DNA of 64,000 bases from Ignelater luminosus (GCA_011009095.1 VTPC01090903.1:155310-219309), one strand, 5' to 3'. Positions 23,940-36,100 are shown, counted from the first letter of the stretch. The notes: generated by a model not told the origin, from the letters alone. Numbers and translations: made by a program.

Positions 23940-24420
23940 TGAAGAACTTTTCGGAGCGTTTGTTATGTATATTCTAAAAAACCTGATGAAAAGGCGAGCA
24001 CCCAGAAAAGTGTGGATGAAGCATTGAATGAAAGATAAAGCGAGTTCAACTACGCAATTTTTGTATTATTCTTATCATAGACTTGCTTCGACAAGCAAGA
24101 AGAGGAATTGGTATTACACGACACAATGCTGCCGAATCGCTCATTTTGTACGGTAAGATAATTGGATGTCACTGAGCAGTACTTTATTATACTTGCTACT
24201 GGTCATCTTTCGGCAAGTCAACATGCCGAGAAAGTTGGAATATCTGATACCGCACTTTATTTACATACTTTATATTAACATTAAAAGCTTTCCATAAGAC
24301 TCATTTACAAAATGTAAAACTCAAATAATAGGCAATTTAAGCGAAGCGTTATGCCTCCAGCAGAAATGTTGAACTACATAGATGAAGTAGGCGTTTGGGT
24401 TTATTTACGTATTGTTTACT
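23940..24420 (+). pseudogene. Possible PIF/Harbinger transposase relic
   Basis: Around 24,115-24,270, with stops and shifts, the plus strand gives LVLHDTMLPNRS and then ATGHLSASQHAEKVGISDTA. In Harbinger/HARBI1-type transposases a segment of the form K-x-D-T-x-M/L-R-x-A-I leads to L-x-x-L-R-F-L-A-T-G-x-S and a helix ending G-I-S-x-x-T; the order and spacing agree. Upstream, MKRRAPRKVWMKH at about 23,985 resembles the usual basic region before it. No DDE residues are visible downstream. The assignment rests on short similarity from memory, so it is tentative. Confidence 0.45.
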
Positions 24421-25049
24421 GCGTATTTCAATTTACAAGGTGTATTAAGCCGTTATTTACCTAAAGTGAATTCCATTAAGTTTTAAGGTTATTAAAGTTG
24501 TTTCAAAACAAAAGAATTCATACATACTTACGAAATTAATATGTATATATTACCAGATACTGTCTTATTTGATGCAAAAGAGAAGCCGCTGCTGCAACTT
24601 CAATTAATAATTTCCAAACGAGGTCAAGTTACCGCATAATTAAAGTTCGTTAAAGTTCGTGCACCTGCAATATACTACGAATAACTTGAACACTACTGAT
24701 AGAAGGACTTTCTGAAATTTAATTTAACCTAGGTAGGGTATTTATCGATTCGACAAAAAAAGAAGAAAATAAATTTGAAACCCTATCATCATCAAGTAAT
24801 GCAAAATCTAATTTTTTAAAAATCACTTCGATGTTTGGTTCTGGACTTACAGTTTTTTAAAGTTTCCAGAGATTGCTAAAAATGTGTCTGAATTTCTCTG
24901 GTTCTAATAAAGATAGAAAAGTGTACTTGGTATCATTTGAAAGCTTTCGGGAAGGGTTTTCATATCATATACTGCATGACCTATTCTGAAGATTTCGGGT
25001 CAACAGTCATTAAAGTTATACTTTAAACTTGGATATCTTCGAAAGAGCC
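24421..25049. other. Non-coding; perhaps 5' part of the Jockey-type element
   Basis: No coding trace. There is a small tandem doubling of GTTAAAGTTC at about 24,646-24,661. The part from about 24,780 may be the 5' region of the LINE that follows, but no border or target duplication is visible. Confidence 0.35.
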
Positions 25050-25059
25050 AGTTTTAATA

Positions 25060-25610
25060 TTTAAAAAAAAATGCCGAATATTTACCCACAATACATATAG
25101 CAATAAACCTGGAAAATTTAGTGGTAATGAATTTGAATTTAGGACAAGTAATAGCCAGAATTAGCAATGTACAAAAAGTTACACTCAAGGATGGAATAAA
25201 AGTCGTGAAGAGCTTTCCATTATTGTTCATAGATCTAGTTCCCAGTGAAAACAACAAAACAATCACGACTTCAAAGTATCCTAAACTGTAAAAGAACCTA
25301 AGAAAAACAAAAGTATTTCCCAGTGTACGAACTGCCAACAGCTTGGGCCTACTAAAAACTTCTGTAGCAGAGAAACAAGATGCGTCAAGTGTACTGGAAA
25401 CCATACTAAACTTTGAAAACAACGCAATAGTGTGGCTACTTGTGCACTGTGCAATAAAAAAAGACATACAGCCAACTACAAATGCTGCGAGACCTATTAG
25501 AAGAAGTTTAAAGAGTTTCAGCCCAAAAAGAAAACAGCGGTCCAGCGACTGCAGGAGAAACCTGGTAAACCAAATGAGCAAGCAAAACAGTCCACCACAG
25601 GGCTAAGTTA
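25060..25610 (+). pseudogene. Jockey-type ORF1 (Gag-like) relic
   Basis: ORF1 proteins of this family bind element RNA in the ribonucleoprotein. In one frame the region at 25,215-25,260 gives FIDLVPSENN, the conserved block before the zinc knuckles. From about 25,321 it reads QCTNCQQLGPTKNFC, RCVKCTGNHT and CALCNKKRHTANYKCC, which correspond to the three successive CCHC-type knuckles. The first has Pro where the family has His, and a stop lies between the second and third. The region upstream to about 25,060 can be aligned loosely to the usual RNA-recognition-like fold. The minus-strand frames here (including one of 175 codons) are shadows. Confidence 0.8.
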
Positions 25611-28230
25611 TGCACAAATCACCAAAAATTCTACCGATAAACAAAATAAAGAAAAAAACAGAAGAAACTGTCAATAGCGAGCAGACCATCAACGACATAA
25701 TGAAGTTGCTCAACCACTTTCAGATTGAAACGAGAAATAATTTCAGCCAGTTAACCAATAGGGTGGAAAAATTAGAGAAATCCAAAATTCACCAGAAAAG
25801 CGTAACCAAACCAGTAGTGAGTAATCTGTTCCTGCGCATAATAACATGGAACGCAAGTGAGCTAAACCAGCGTGCCCGTGAACTGGAAATATTTTTGTCA
25901 ACAAACAATATCAATATTGCCCTCATTTCGGAGACGCATTTTTTGAGTAAGAACTATATTAAAATGAAAGAGTTTGAAGCCTACTAGACCACTCACGAGC
26001 CCGTGGAGGAACTTCCATAATTATAAAAAAGAATATCTAGCATTTCCAACAAGAAGAAATCACACAATAAGATATATAAGCTAACCATTGTTACTATCAA
26101 ATGCAATAGCGCTAAACTAAATATTAGGCCGCGAAGACATAAAATGACACAAAGACAATACGTAAAACTATTCTCAAAACTGGGCTCTAGGTTTATTATT
26201 GGAGGAGACTACCATGTTAAACATACAGACTGGGGATTAAAACTTACAACACTTGGTAAAGGCAGTGATTTACTGAGTGCTATAAAAATCTCTAAATGTG
26301 ACTATCGTTTGGCGGATGAGCCTACTTACTGGCCCACTGATAATAACAAAGTACCTGCTCTATTGGATTTCTTTATTTCCAAAAGAATTACATCAAATCA
26401 ACCATTAAGTATATAAAAAACAAAACCTTACCAACAAATTTAGAGAAACATTGGATTACCTAATCGGATTAAAAATAAAACTTAAAAGAAGATCTGGAAT
26501 TGCAATCACTCAATATAATTGAGCAGATTTGGCTGGCAGAGAAAGAGGCAACTCTGCCGTCAAAAGAAAGATCAGAACACGAAGTTAACTATCCTTTTGA
26601 GATCAGAGATCTAATAAAACAAAGAAGAAAGCAATGAGGATTTGGCACAGAACCAGAAATCCTGTAGACGAAAGAGAATTTAATAAAACAAGTAAACAAA
26701 CAAACGAAAAGATTAAAAAATTTAAACAGAGTAGCTTTGAAAAATATTTGAGTGATCCGGAAGCAGATAAGGACTACTCATTATGGAAAGCAACTCGGAG
26801 ATTCAAACGACCAATTGTCCATATACCACCTGTCAAAATGCCCAAAATAAATGGGCAAGATGCAATGATAAAAAGGCTGAAGTATTCGCAAATCATCTGG
26901 CTAGCGTGTTTCAGCCAAACAATATTCATTTCACAGTAGATACAACACCCGATTACCGTTTCGAAGCTGCGACGAAGTTGGTAAGCCCAATTGAAATCGC
27001 ACAGGAAATCGATAACAACCTCAATCTTAAGAAAGCGCCTGGAACTGATGAAATTTCACACGGTTTACTAATAGAGCTACCGCGGAAAGAGATTGTTATG
27101 TTGAAATACTCATTTAATTCCCGTTTTTTGATTAAATCATGTTCTGGAATGCTTTAAAATAGCGCAAATAATTACGGTGAAAACGCCGTACAAACCAGCT
27201 GAGCAGGTAACATCGTATAGACCAATATCGTTGCTACCTGCCACATCTAAGTTGTTTGAGAAACTGTTGTTAAAACGTCTTAAACCACTAGTCAACATAC
27301 CTGATTTCCAATTAGGGTTGAGAAATCACTACTCAACGATAGACTAAGGACAGAATAACATCTGTGATAGAACAAGCATTTGAAGAGAAAAGAATACTGT
27401 CCTGCAGTATTTTTAGATGTCTTGCAAGCTTTTGACAGAGTGTGGCATCAGAGCCTTATCTACTAGATGAGTAAATTGTTGCCGAGGAACTACTGTCAAT
27501 TGCTGGAATCATACCTCTCTGAAAGAAAGTTTTGAGTATTCCATGAATTTCAAGTGTTTTAAAGTTTCATCCTTTTTTCAAGGTAGTGTCCTAGGACCAC
27601 TACTATACCTACTTTACACTGCTGATATTCCTATATCAAAAAAACAGTATTAGGCACATTTGCTGATGACACTCTTATTATGGCGAGAGATACGTCTCAA
27701 TCAAAGACAGTTGAAAAACTTCAAACTGCAGTAAACAAGATCCGCAAATTAACTAGGGACTGGAAAATAGAGCTTAACAGTTTGAAATCAGTTCAGGTCA
27801 ATTTTGCGTTGCGGAGAAACAATAGCAACCTAAAAACAACTCTTGGGGGATGCCAGATTCTTTAGGCGGAGTCCATAAAATACCTCGGTTTCCATCTTGA
27901 CGGAAGGTTGAACTGGAAACATCACGTAAGACAAAAGGCTAGCTAAACAAATCAAACTGAAAGTAAAAAAAATGTACTGGTTGATCGGAAGATACTCCCA
28001 ACTTGACCTAAAATCTAAATGACTGATTTATCAGTCTATAATTAAGCCAATCTGGACTTATGGTGTGCAACTTTGGGGCTGCTTCAAGTCATCAAACCAA
28101 CAGACAATACAACGTACTCAAAATAAAATTCTCCGTCTGGTAACAAATGCGTAACCAATGAAGAACTCCATAATGACCCGGAAATTAAGTGGGTTAGAGA
28201 GGTGATCCAAGAATACGTCATAAAACATGA
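25610..28230 (+). pseudogene. Jockey-type ORF2 relic: endonuclease and RT
   Basis: The endonuclease starts near 25,831 with LRIITWNASELNQ and continues LISETHF; after stops, FIIGGDYHVKHTDWG (about 26,195-26,235) is the G-G-D-F-N/H-x-K-H-x-x-W-G block and LDFFISKRIT (about 26,360) the C-terminal endonuclease strand. A linker follows, then RT: KKAPGTDEIS at about 27,035, YRPISLLPATSKLFEKLL at about 27,215, GLRNHYST at about 27,315, GSVLGPLLYLLYTADIP at about 27,585-27,635, and the catalytic FADDTLIMARD at 27,659-27,691. C-terminal traces such as KYLGFHLDGRLNWKHHVRQK (about 27,880-27,935) and IYQSIIKPIWTYGVQLWGC (about 28,025-28,085) complete the domain. It has many stops and shifts. The normal length for such an ORF2 is about 900 residues, so most of it is present though eroded. 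Confidence 0.85.
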
Positions 28231-28250
28231 AAATATTTAAATTTAGAAAA

Positions 28251-31139
28251 TTAGAATTAAATTTTTTATAAACTTTTTACATAGATAAATAAAAAAGGAG
28301 AAATATCTACCTACCTTGAATTAATAGCAAAGTGAAAAGTAAGTAAATATCCCTTTCAGTTCTAAGATACTCGCTCCAAAACGATGTGCATTTATCTTCT
28401 TTTATTTTTACTATTTATGACAAGTTATTCTTTTAAATAATAAATTGTTGGGATAACTATTTTGTTAATTTACCTTTTTAATTGAAGTCGCTAAAAGAAG
28501 GTTAATTTGGAACTAATTTTCTTAGTTTGTTAGTAATAATAATAACAATGTTAATTAATTAAACGGAATTTAGAACATAAAGAAAATTTGTATCTTGTTT
28601 TCTAATAAAAATAATCAGTAGTTATAAAAAATTGCCATAAAAACTCATTTAATTTCTCATAATAATTTCAACATATATTTCAAAGACATTTTTTATTGAA
28701 GTTTTGATAAATGAATTTGCTCAACTGGGTGATATCTTGACATGGGTATTAAAAAATGTTTGTAACTGGTGAAGGCGCATATCAAGTATGAAAAATGTAT
28801 TAAAAAATTTCAATTACGAAAATAGTTTGGTATATTTTTTGCAGTACAGGAAGAAATAATTAATATTTCGTTCTTACATAAATGAAAAATGAATTATAAT
28901 TTTTCTATCAGCACAAAAGATGACGTTCTAGTAATAAGACAAATATTTAAAAAACAGTTGAAAGCGATTCAGTCTAAAAGATATTAGCATGCAAGTTAAC
29001 AAAGGTATACATTACGTTAAAGCATTTAGAGTTTAGATATCAATCGACGAGTGCTTAAAGTACTTAAATAGATTCGTGCAAAGAAGGAACAATTACAATA
29101 GAATTACCATTAAGGAAAATTATAGCAGCTATTAAATCAGGAACATCCAATCTTCAACTATAAGCTTTCTGATCTGCAAGGGTCTGCAAATCATTGCTAT
29201 AAATTCATATATACAGAATAATTAGGAGAGGTTCTTAAAAAGAAATGTGCCATCACTTTTTTAGAATTTCTGGTACATCAGCTTTAAACAAACGCCTAAA
29301 TTTACTGACGAACTGTGCTAGTTTAGTATTCTAATCTCGCATGCCCTTATGCCTTACAAGAAAAATCTATTCAACTAAAAGGGCACGTTTTGTTTATAAT
29401 TCAAAGTTCTGTACTGGTTATAATCTTGTTATTTAGGATATTTTCAAACAGATATATTTTTTTAGAAGTATCATTCCAAAAATGAAAAGGAAACGACTAA
29501 TTCGCAACCAAATAATAAAAATAAAGCTTGCTTTTATTTCTTACAAAAAACTAATGCGGTCTATACATGTCAAGGCTGTGTAGAATTGTCATAAGAAAAG
29601 ATTTTCATTCAAGCATTCTGTTGTCGTGCATTAACAAAAGAGAATAACGTCGTACAAAAAAATTACTACATGAGAAACCCAACACAATTTCCTTTACGGC
29701 TGGAAAATTCAATGTCTACTGTACCCTTGCTTATCAAATTTTATTAAAATTCGATAAGCCGTTTTCAAGATATTGCTGTCTTTATTATAAGAATGTGAAA
29801 AGAATATAAATTTTATTATTATTGTCAGTCTATTTCTTTCAATGTAATATTCTAGTTGTGTCAACATTTATTGTCGTGAATCTTCTTTGTAATAATACCA
29901 CTCTACTAGTTCGCAAAAATATCAAAATCTTAATTTCGGTTAACCTTTTGGTCGTAGTATAACTCTGGAATAAATTGTTTCAGTAATGATTAATGAAATA
30001 ACATAAAGAAAAATTGATGGATAACTAAAGTCGATACGTAGTACAAAACTTCTGAGTTAAAAATAAATAAATAGAAAATTTTGAAATTACTAAGAATAGC
30101 TCGCTTCCACGTTGGAATGGAGTATAATCTGTATTGATAGCACCTTGCTCAACAAGAAATCAACACGGCATCTTCTGAGAATGTCTGTGTACATCATCCC
30201 AGTTTTGCCTGAAGTCCTTATTGGGAATAACTTTTAAACTGTTATTCTTTTCTGTTTATTCTTTATCTTACAAACTATTGTGTGCACCTTCCGATCGTAT
30301 TTTTTAGATGCAGTCTCTCACGCATAAAGTAGAAGATAACTGTGATAAAATCTCCAATGCTACACTATTTATTCTTTTTCAAGCATAATATTGCCCGTTA
30401 ATTAGTTTATACTGTACCTTTCTGTAGTGATTACAAAAAATGTTTTTATTTCAGTCAATATTTATGTGTCAATACCATCTACTAAAGCCCCACGTTTTTT
30501 AACATTCTTTAAAAGTTATAAATTCTAAGAATATTGACTTTTCGAATGTGAAAAAGGATCTTGCTCTTGCCAATTAATTTCTCTTAAACTACCTGTAATA
30601 TTTGCTTGAACATATTCCAAACGTTGGCAAGCTAAATTTCCATAAAAACATCTTGTATTAATCGATTAATTTCTCCTAAAAGATTGCTGCAACGTTTCTT
30701 TGAAGCTCTTTCGAACGCTTAAGCATTATCTGCTTTTATGAAAATACTTGGAATTACTACAGAAACCTCACCCTTTGTTACGTACAGGTAGTAATATAAA
30801 AAGCTTGCCATTACCTTACAACACCTTGTCTATTTATTTATAAAACGTTAATAAATAACATTTATTATTTTATTTCATTCTTATTTATTATTATTATTAT
30901 TATTATTATAAAACATCACCTTTACATCTTTATTATATTCTTGACTTTTGTACATCGATACTCTTAGAATCTTTTGACGTGTTAGATGCATTTGCTTGCG
31001 TATAATATGGAATGTCTTATTACATATAATTATTATACACAGCACTGTAGACCTCTTTTTCTTACCATAATATAATTTTAAATTCAAATAATGAAAGTAA
31101 GATCGTTTAAAATATTTTAAATCTTGCACGTACTCATAC
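28251..31139. other. No recognisable feature; TTA microsatellite
   Basis: Very AT-rich. A (TTA)n run of about 25 bp lies at 30,886-30,910. No protein trace, inverted repeat or RNA gene was recognised. Confidence 0.5.
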
Positions 31140-31950
31140 GAAAGAAACATCCAGCAATAATCAATCTCAAAGCAGATGACGTTAACAATTTTTTGTGAAC
31201 ATTGCAAAGTTTTTTAACAAAAATCTTCCTGCATCTGTCCAAGAGCCGGTAGACTTTGTAGATAAGAAGGCTTGTCCCCCCTACAACTTGCTTCTTTCTC
31301 CGGTTACACCTGCAGAAATACAGAAAATATAGCAACTGTAAGAAGTAAGAAATTAAAAGATAAGTATATATAGATTAAGTACAAACCTTCTAAAACATGT
31401 AACTGAAGGTATAACTTTTCTACTTATTTCCATGGTACCTATTTTCTCAGAAATAATTGAGATTGCAATGAACAGCGAATTGAAAACCATTTATTAGTGG
31501 AATTCAGTCTTTTATCTAAGTCTCAGTTCGGTTTTCGACGAGAAAATTCCACTATAGACGTTCTATTGCTACTCTTGGACAATATAACCAGAGCAATGGA
31601 TCAGAGCCAGTCCGCTAATAGTACACTGATCAATCTAAGCAAGGCCTTTGACTATCTGTTACATAAATTCTTAGAAGAAAAACTACCACATTCTGGTATC
31701 AAATTCGTACCTCTACAGTTGATTATGTCTTTTCTTAGTCAACGTAAATAAAAAGTTTTTTTCGACGAGAAATACAGTAACGAACTTCCAGTTTCAGTGG
31801 GTGTTTTGCAAGGTTCCGCTATGGATCTCCTTTTACTTTTATTGGCAGTTAATTAACTCTCAGGTAATATGAACTGCATAACCATTTTCTATGCAGATGA
31901 CACCATGCTGGTGAATGCTAGTGATTCTTTTGCTGGATTAGTGCAAACGA
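31140..31950 (+). pseudogene. LINE reverse transcriptase fragment
   Basis: A plus-strand non-LTR RT fragment with several shifts. Upstream traces LPASVQEPVDFV (about 31,227) and PVTPAEIQKI (about 31,302) belong to the linker before RT. A clean 84-codon frame (31,497-31,751) reads SQFGFRRENSTIDVLLLLLD and then INLSKAFDYLLHKFLEEKL, covering RT blocks 2a and A; the second Asp position of motif A is kept in KAFD. GVLQGSAMDLLL follows at about 31,801 (block B), and FYADDTMLVNASDSF at about 31,890-31,934 is catalytic block C. It stops at the edge of the foldback MITE and is not seen to resume beyond it. The clade is CR1/Jockey-like, not resolved further. Confidence 0.85.
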
Positions 31951-32582
31951 CCATTCTAAAAGAAGGGAACACTCAATAACTTTTTTATCTTGCGATTGAC
32001 AAAACAACGGTTAACTAGTTTGTTGTCTACGAGCATGTGTGCTTTTTGGTGGCACTTTCAAATTATTTTTGCATTTCCGGTTAAACCGGAAATGCAAAAA
32101 GTTCGAAAGTGTTCAAGACAGCTGTTGTCTATACGTAACTGTAGTAAAACAATAGACAGTCTTTTGAAAAGCAAAAACGCTATGGCCATGGAAACTTCAA
32201 ATCTGACAGAATTATTAATTATCTGTAAAATCGCAAATTTGACTAAATATATTAATTAAACGTTAGAGTGTGTTGGTTTCAACTTGTTTTGTAGTTACTG
32301 TTTAACAATTTCTAATCTAATTAATTAAAAACATTTTTGAAGTTTTGTTGTACATGGCCATAGCGTTTTTGCTTTTTAAATGGTTGTCTGTTGTTTTACG
32401 ATAGCTGTCTTGAACACTTACAAAGTTTTTGTGGGATTTCCGGTTTAACCGGAAATGCAAAAAAATTTGAAAGTGCCACCAAAAAGCACACATGCTTATA
32501 GATAACAAACTATTTAACCATTGTTTTGTAAATCGCAAGATAAATAAGTTATTGAGTTTTTCCTTCTTTTTGAATGACACTG
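31951..32582. mobile_element. Foldback MITE with internal hairpins, 0.63 kb
   Basis: Left arm (31,951-about 32,197) and right arm (about 32,335-32,575) are inverted copies of about 240 bp around a spacer of about 140 bp. Shared blocks include AAAAACGCTATGGCCATG and GCACTTTCAAATT. Each arm itself holds a near-perfect palindrome, CCGGTT(T)AAACCGG flanked by ATTT/AAAT, at about 32,077-32,100 and 32,430-32,456. The right end reads TGACACTGTA, a Tc1/mariner-like terminus; the left end is less clear. It interrupts a LINE RT just after its catalytic block. The two frames of 89 and 87 codons within it are mirror shadows of each other. Confidence 0.85.
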
Positions 32583-32639
32583 TATGCCTCCTGATTTACT
32601 TTCCTTCTTTATATTTTCATTTCTTTCGTTTATTTTATT

Positions 32640-34720
32640 ATACTAATGCACGCTGGACATTTGCAAATCCTTGCTTTATTAAAAGACCGGATTTACCGGC
32701 AGACCATAAGTACAAAATATTTTCAGAAAAAGTGGGCGGTCTGCGAGAGTAATGCGGGGACGAAAATGGGAGTTTGTGTTTGCGAGGCGAGCCAATCGTG
32801 GGTTTGGATGCAGGAAGGAGAGTTTAGAGTAGCTCGTGTTCGGTGTGCTCGCATCTCGATGACTTGTCTGGGTAAAGAGGGACGCGAGATTATGCAGTTG
32901 GGAATATTCAAAATTATAGAAGAAAAAGCGGGAAGTAAAAGGCAGGGCGAGAGAGACAAATGGAAGGTACGAGCTAGTAATGCTGTTGCGTTGTGTTGTC
33001 TCGTCTGGGTAGTCTTGAGACGTTCGTGGTCGTGTGACGGCCGCCTTTGGTGGCCGCTGCTCAGGTTTCTTTTCATCTAGGTCGCCTCTGGCGGCCCCAC
33101 CTTGGTGTTGACTTTGCCCTTCTTCCTCGGCCCCGGTTAGAAATAATCAGAAAATGCAGAGGTAAACCTTAAAATTATTAACGTCTTTATTTATTGGACG
33201 ATAGATGTGAAATTTGCACAGTACATAGGGAAAGGCCCTCTCTAACAGGATATTTTAAAACCGAGCGAATAACTGTCTCGTACCTTCACCAGTGGCGTGC
33301 AGCTTTATTCGAATTTAGCAACTATTTCGAAACATCCTGTGTATACGGATGAAGATATCGGCAAGCAAGAAATTGTTTTCTACTCCACTGACAATGGTCA
33401 TTTCAATGCCGCAATAAGATTTTGTGTGGCTGCGCCCGCCTGAATTTTTCCGATTTAAACCAATGTAAAACAATGGATAAGCAAAGGTCTCATTCAACAG
33501 CTTTTCTGCCGTTGCATATTCTCCCATCCAAATCACTACATGATTATTGTAACGAAAAAGGTCCCAGCTACCTTTCTGCCTGAGAAAGACGTTAATCGTC
33601 TAATTAGGAAGGGCGTCAGTGGCGTACGAAGTCGGGCTACATTCGTCACTTTTCGGCTCGTCCCGGGCAAACCGTAGAAGCTATTGAAAACCTAACTATA
33701 CTATAGGCATCACCAAATGGAGTCCCATCGACGGCCGTTTTAAAATTGGATTCATCGGTTATGGGGGGACTGGGCAAAACTATCCCCCCTTAAAAATCAG
33801 GATTTCCCTCCATTTAAGTTTGACGCAGGTGGTGGATGTAACACTGCCCAACACATCGACTGGCACCCGAATCTTTATTAAGACCTATAAATAAGCGCTC
33901 CAGAAGGGGTTAAAGGAGGTCCCGGCTCTCCCAGCTCCAGAGCCAGGGTTTTCGAATTTCTGAGATTTTTTAAATTGAAACGAGTGTAACGGCTGAAACC
34001 TACACCGACGGTAGGAATCTTATTTCCCGATCTTCTTTTGTTTCGATACGGAGTTCTATTTTGCACTAGTTTTTATTTGTCGCTATTTTGACCCGGAAGA
34101 TGGCGTTTTTCGGTACCAATCTTAATACGTAATTAAAAACAATTGATGGGGCTATCCACTGATGCAAACCGTTTTGATTAAGTACCACAAATAAGGGCGC
34201 TATAAAACGTCAAAGATACATCATGTTGGTTTTTGAAATAACTGTACCGACAAACAGTTAAAGATATGTTGAACCAAATATATATAAAAGCTTATACTCT
34301 AGCCTACACAACAAAAGAAGCCCCATGCAGATACGACTCTTCGTTCTCGAGGTACAGAGCTCCGGTTTTAATTTTCCGGGGGTGGGAGAAAAAACAAACG
34401 CGAATCGCTTTCTTTTTGCGCACAGCTGCTGAGAAGGGTCGGTTCTCTATGGGATTCGTATACAAAGCGATTCGGATAATTTACAGCATTTTCGTGAAAT
34501 TGGGAATTTATGGTCGAGCCGGACCTGCACGGCACCCGTGTTTACTTTTCGAGCGGTAATTGTTTCTGTTCAGAGGGTCCTCCGGGGCACCCTAAGTATG
34601 CGTGCCGAATTTGGATCTCTTATCTTTTCTCCTTCTCACCTTATAAACTTTTTCGTTCGAAATTTTATACTATTGTTTTGTATATTTATTTGCACTTGCA
34701 TTTATAACTAGTTCTCCCTA
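32640..34720. other. GC-richer repeat-like block, unknown
   Basis: Base composition changes sharply from the surroundings. A 144-codon plus-strand frame (32,646-33,080) and a 117-codon minus-strand frame overlap it completely; neither resembles a known protein, and long frames on both strands are expected at this GC level. Short stem-forming blocks occur: CGGCCGCCTTTGGTGGCCG at about 33,038-33,056, GTCGCC/GGCGGCC at about 33,081, and GGGGGGA/TCCCCCC at 33,763-33,789. CAGTGGCGT occurs at about 33,292 and 33,617 in the same orientation and resembles a hAT-type end, but no inverse partner is seen. I take the block to be one or more old non-coding transposon or LTR fragments. Confidence 0.45.
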
Positions 34721-35109
34721 CCTGCCACTGCGCTCGTTCCCAGGATAATATTTCTCTATACTTTGTTATTGCTGATTGATTTGTGCATTTAACGTCCAAA
34801 TAGCCTATTGTGGTTTTGGTTCTGGAGTTCGTATATTCGTCCTTTTGTATATTTACTTTGGATTTTTAGATTTCTGTTAATATGCTTTGCTGATAACCAC
34901 GTAATGTGATTTTTCGGAATTTATATGTAAGCCATATTGTACAATGTCCTACTTAAAAGCTTTTTAGTTCTTTAGTTCCGTCTAGTCTGCATAAGCCATG
35001 CATTGATCTTGGGAAACATTCGTTTTATCATTTTTTTTTTGTAAAGTTACTTCATTTCTTTGTATTAGAAAAAGTCATTTATATTGTCTTGCAAAGCAAA
35101 AAGGCTCTA

Positions 35110-35210
35110 ATTCGAAAAATAAGCAAAACCGAGTTTAGGGTACATCTATTTGTATCCGAAGCAAAAAGCCCTAGTTTTGGAAATAAGCAATACAGACTAA
35201 TTTCTAAAGT
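35110..35210 (+). repeat. Two diverged copies of a 43 bp unit
   Basis: AAGCAAAAAGGCTCTA...AATAAGCAAAACCGA (about 35,096-35,134) recurs as AAGCAAAAAGCCCTAG...AATAAGCAATACAGA (about 35,161-35,199). No function is apparent. Confidence 0.5.
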
Positions 35211-35339
35211 GTCCTATCCTATACAAATATGAAGAAAGCCAATCGCCAACATCTCGAAACTAAGATTTTTGAAGCTAGGGCCATTTTGCTGTGCAGGACA
35301 GTTTATTAGTTTACTCCACTTAGTGCTTGGATTACCTCC

Positions 35340-36100
35340 CTTCTTTCTATCTTGAACACTAGCTGAAAGCCAAGAAATAGATAGCAATATTCTTCTCGAG
35401 TACTTTTCTTAAAACTCTTTTTCGACTAACTTCTTTATTCTGTTGTTAATCATCGTAAGTAAATTTTATGTACCACTTTTAGAAGAGAGATCGACCTGCA
35501 GCTTTTACATTTTATTTGCTCTCCTTTTATAAATATTGCTGTTATTGTTGTTTTTTCCACTTTTCTGGCATCTAATTGGTTTTCCACATTGTTTTTATTA
35601 TGTTATAAATTTCCCTGATTGATACTTAATCTCCTTTGTTCTTATATTGTTTTTCCTTCTCTTTAAAAACTTTTTTTATTTACTCTACTGTGAGTATTGG
35701 TTCATTTATTTTGCTTTGTAGTCAAAGTGTCTCTTTTCTTCCCTTTCTATCACTGTTATTATTTCTTGATAGTGTTTAACCCATCTTTCTAGAACTTGCA
35801 TTTCACTTCCAATTCTTCTTCTTCTACTGATAACATCTTTCTAAAATATTCTGGATTACATTTTATCATCTTTCTTCTGTTTTTATTTTTGTAGCTAATA
35901 CCGGCTGCTGTTTTTGATAATCTTCTAAATTTTCCACTGATTTTTTATTGGATTTTTATTTACAGCCACTTTTCTTTCCCTTAAAATTTCTTGGTGCTTG
36001 AAGATGAAATAAAACGCTAGTCTTCTGATGTATTTTTGTATTGCACTTCCACTACATAAATATATCTATGTTCCGGCTTATTATTGGTATTTCTTATCAA
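35340..36100 (-). pseudogene. Decayed LINE RT fragment, minus strand
   Basis: The T-rich plus strand hides a minus-strand LINE trace. Reading leftward from about 35,840, EEEELEVKC and WVKHYQEIITVIERE resemble the linker segment of RTE/R4-like LINEs. After many stops the order continues with a poorly kept M-P-x-x-W-K block (about 35,575-35,545) and TMINNRIKKLVEKE (about 35,450-35,410), which matches block 2 of RT (N-R-L-K/R-x-x-x-E). No catalytic DD box is visible. The similarity is spread over several frames, so the exact limits are uncertain. Confidence 0.5.

Larger units (their letters stand above)
25050..28250 (+). mobile_element. Jockey-type LINE, dead copy
   Basis: About 3.2 kb of plus-strand non-LTR retrotransposon containing ORF1 with CCHC knuckles, an apurinic-type endonuclease and a reverse transcriptase in the usual order. 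The zinc-knuckle ORF1, the ITWN endonuclease start and FADDT in the RT are the Jockey/X-type pattern of insects. Numerous stops and frameshifts interrupt both ORFs. The 3' end at about 28,250 passes into AT-rich DNA without a clear poly(A) tail, and I could not identify target duplications. Confidence 0.85.

Noticed and set aside
25054..25581. 175-codon minus-strand open frame
   Set aside because: It lies antisense to the zinc-knuckle ORF1 of the Jockey-type LINE and has a Leu/Phe-rich translation matching nothing; it is a shadow.
31990..32580. Two similar frames of 89 and 87 codons on opposite strands, which looked like a duplicated gene
   Set aside because: They are the two arms of a foldback MITE read in mirror orientation.
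32646..33080. 144-codon plus-strand frame as a host gene
   Set aside because: It is overlapped by a 117-codon frame on the other strand, has no recognisable domain and lies in a GC-rich repeat-like block.
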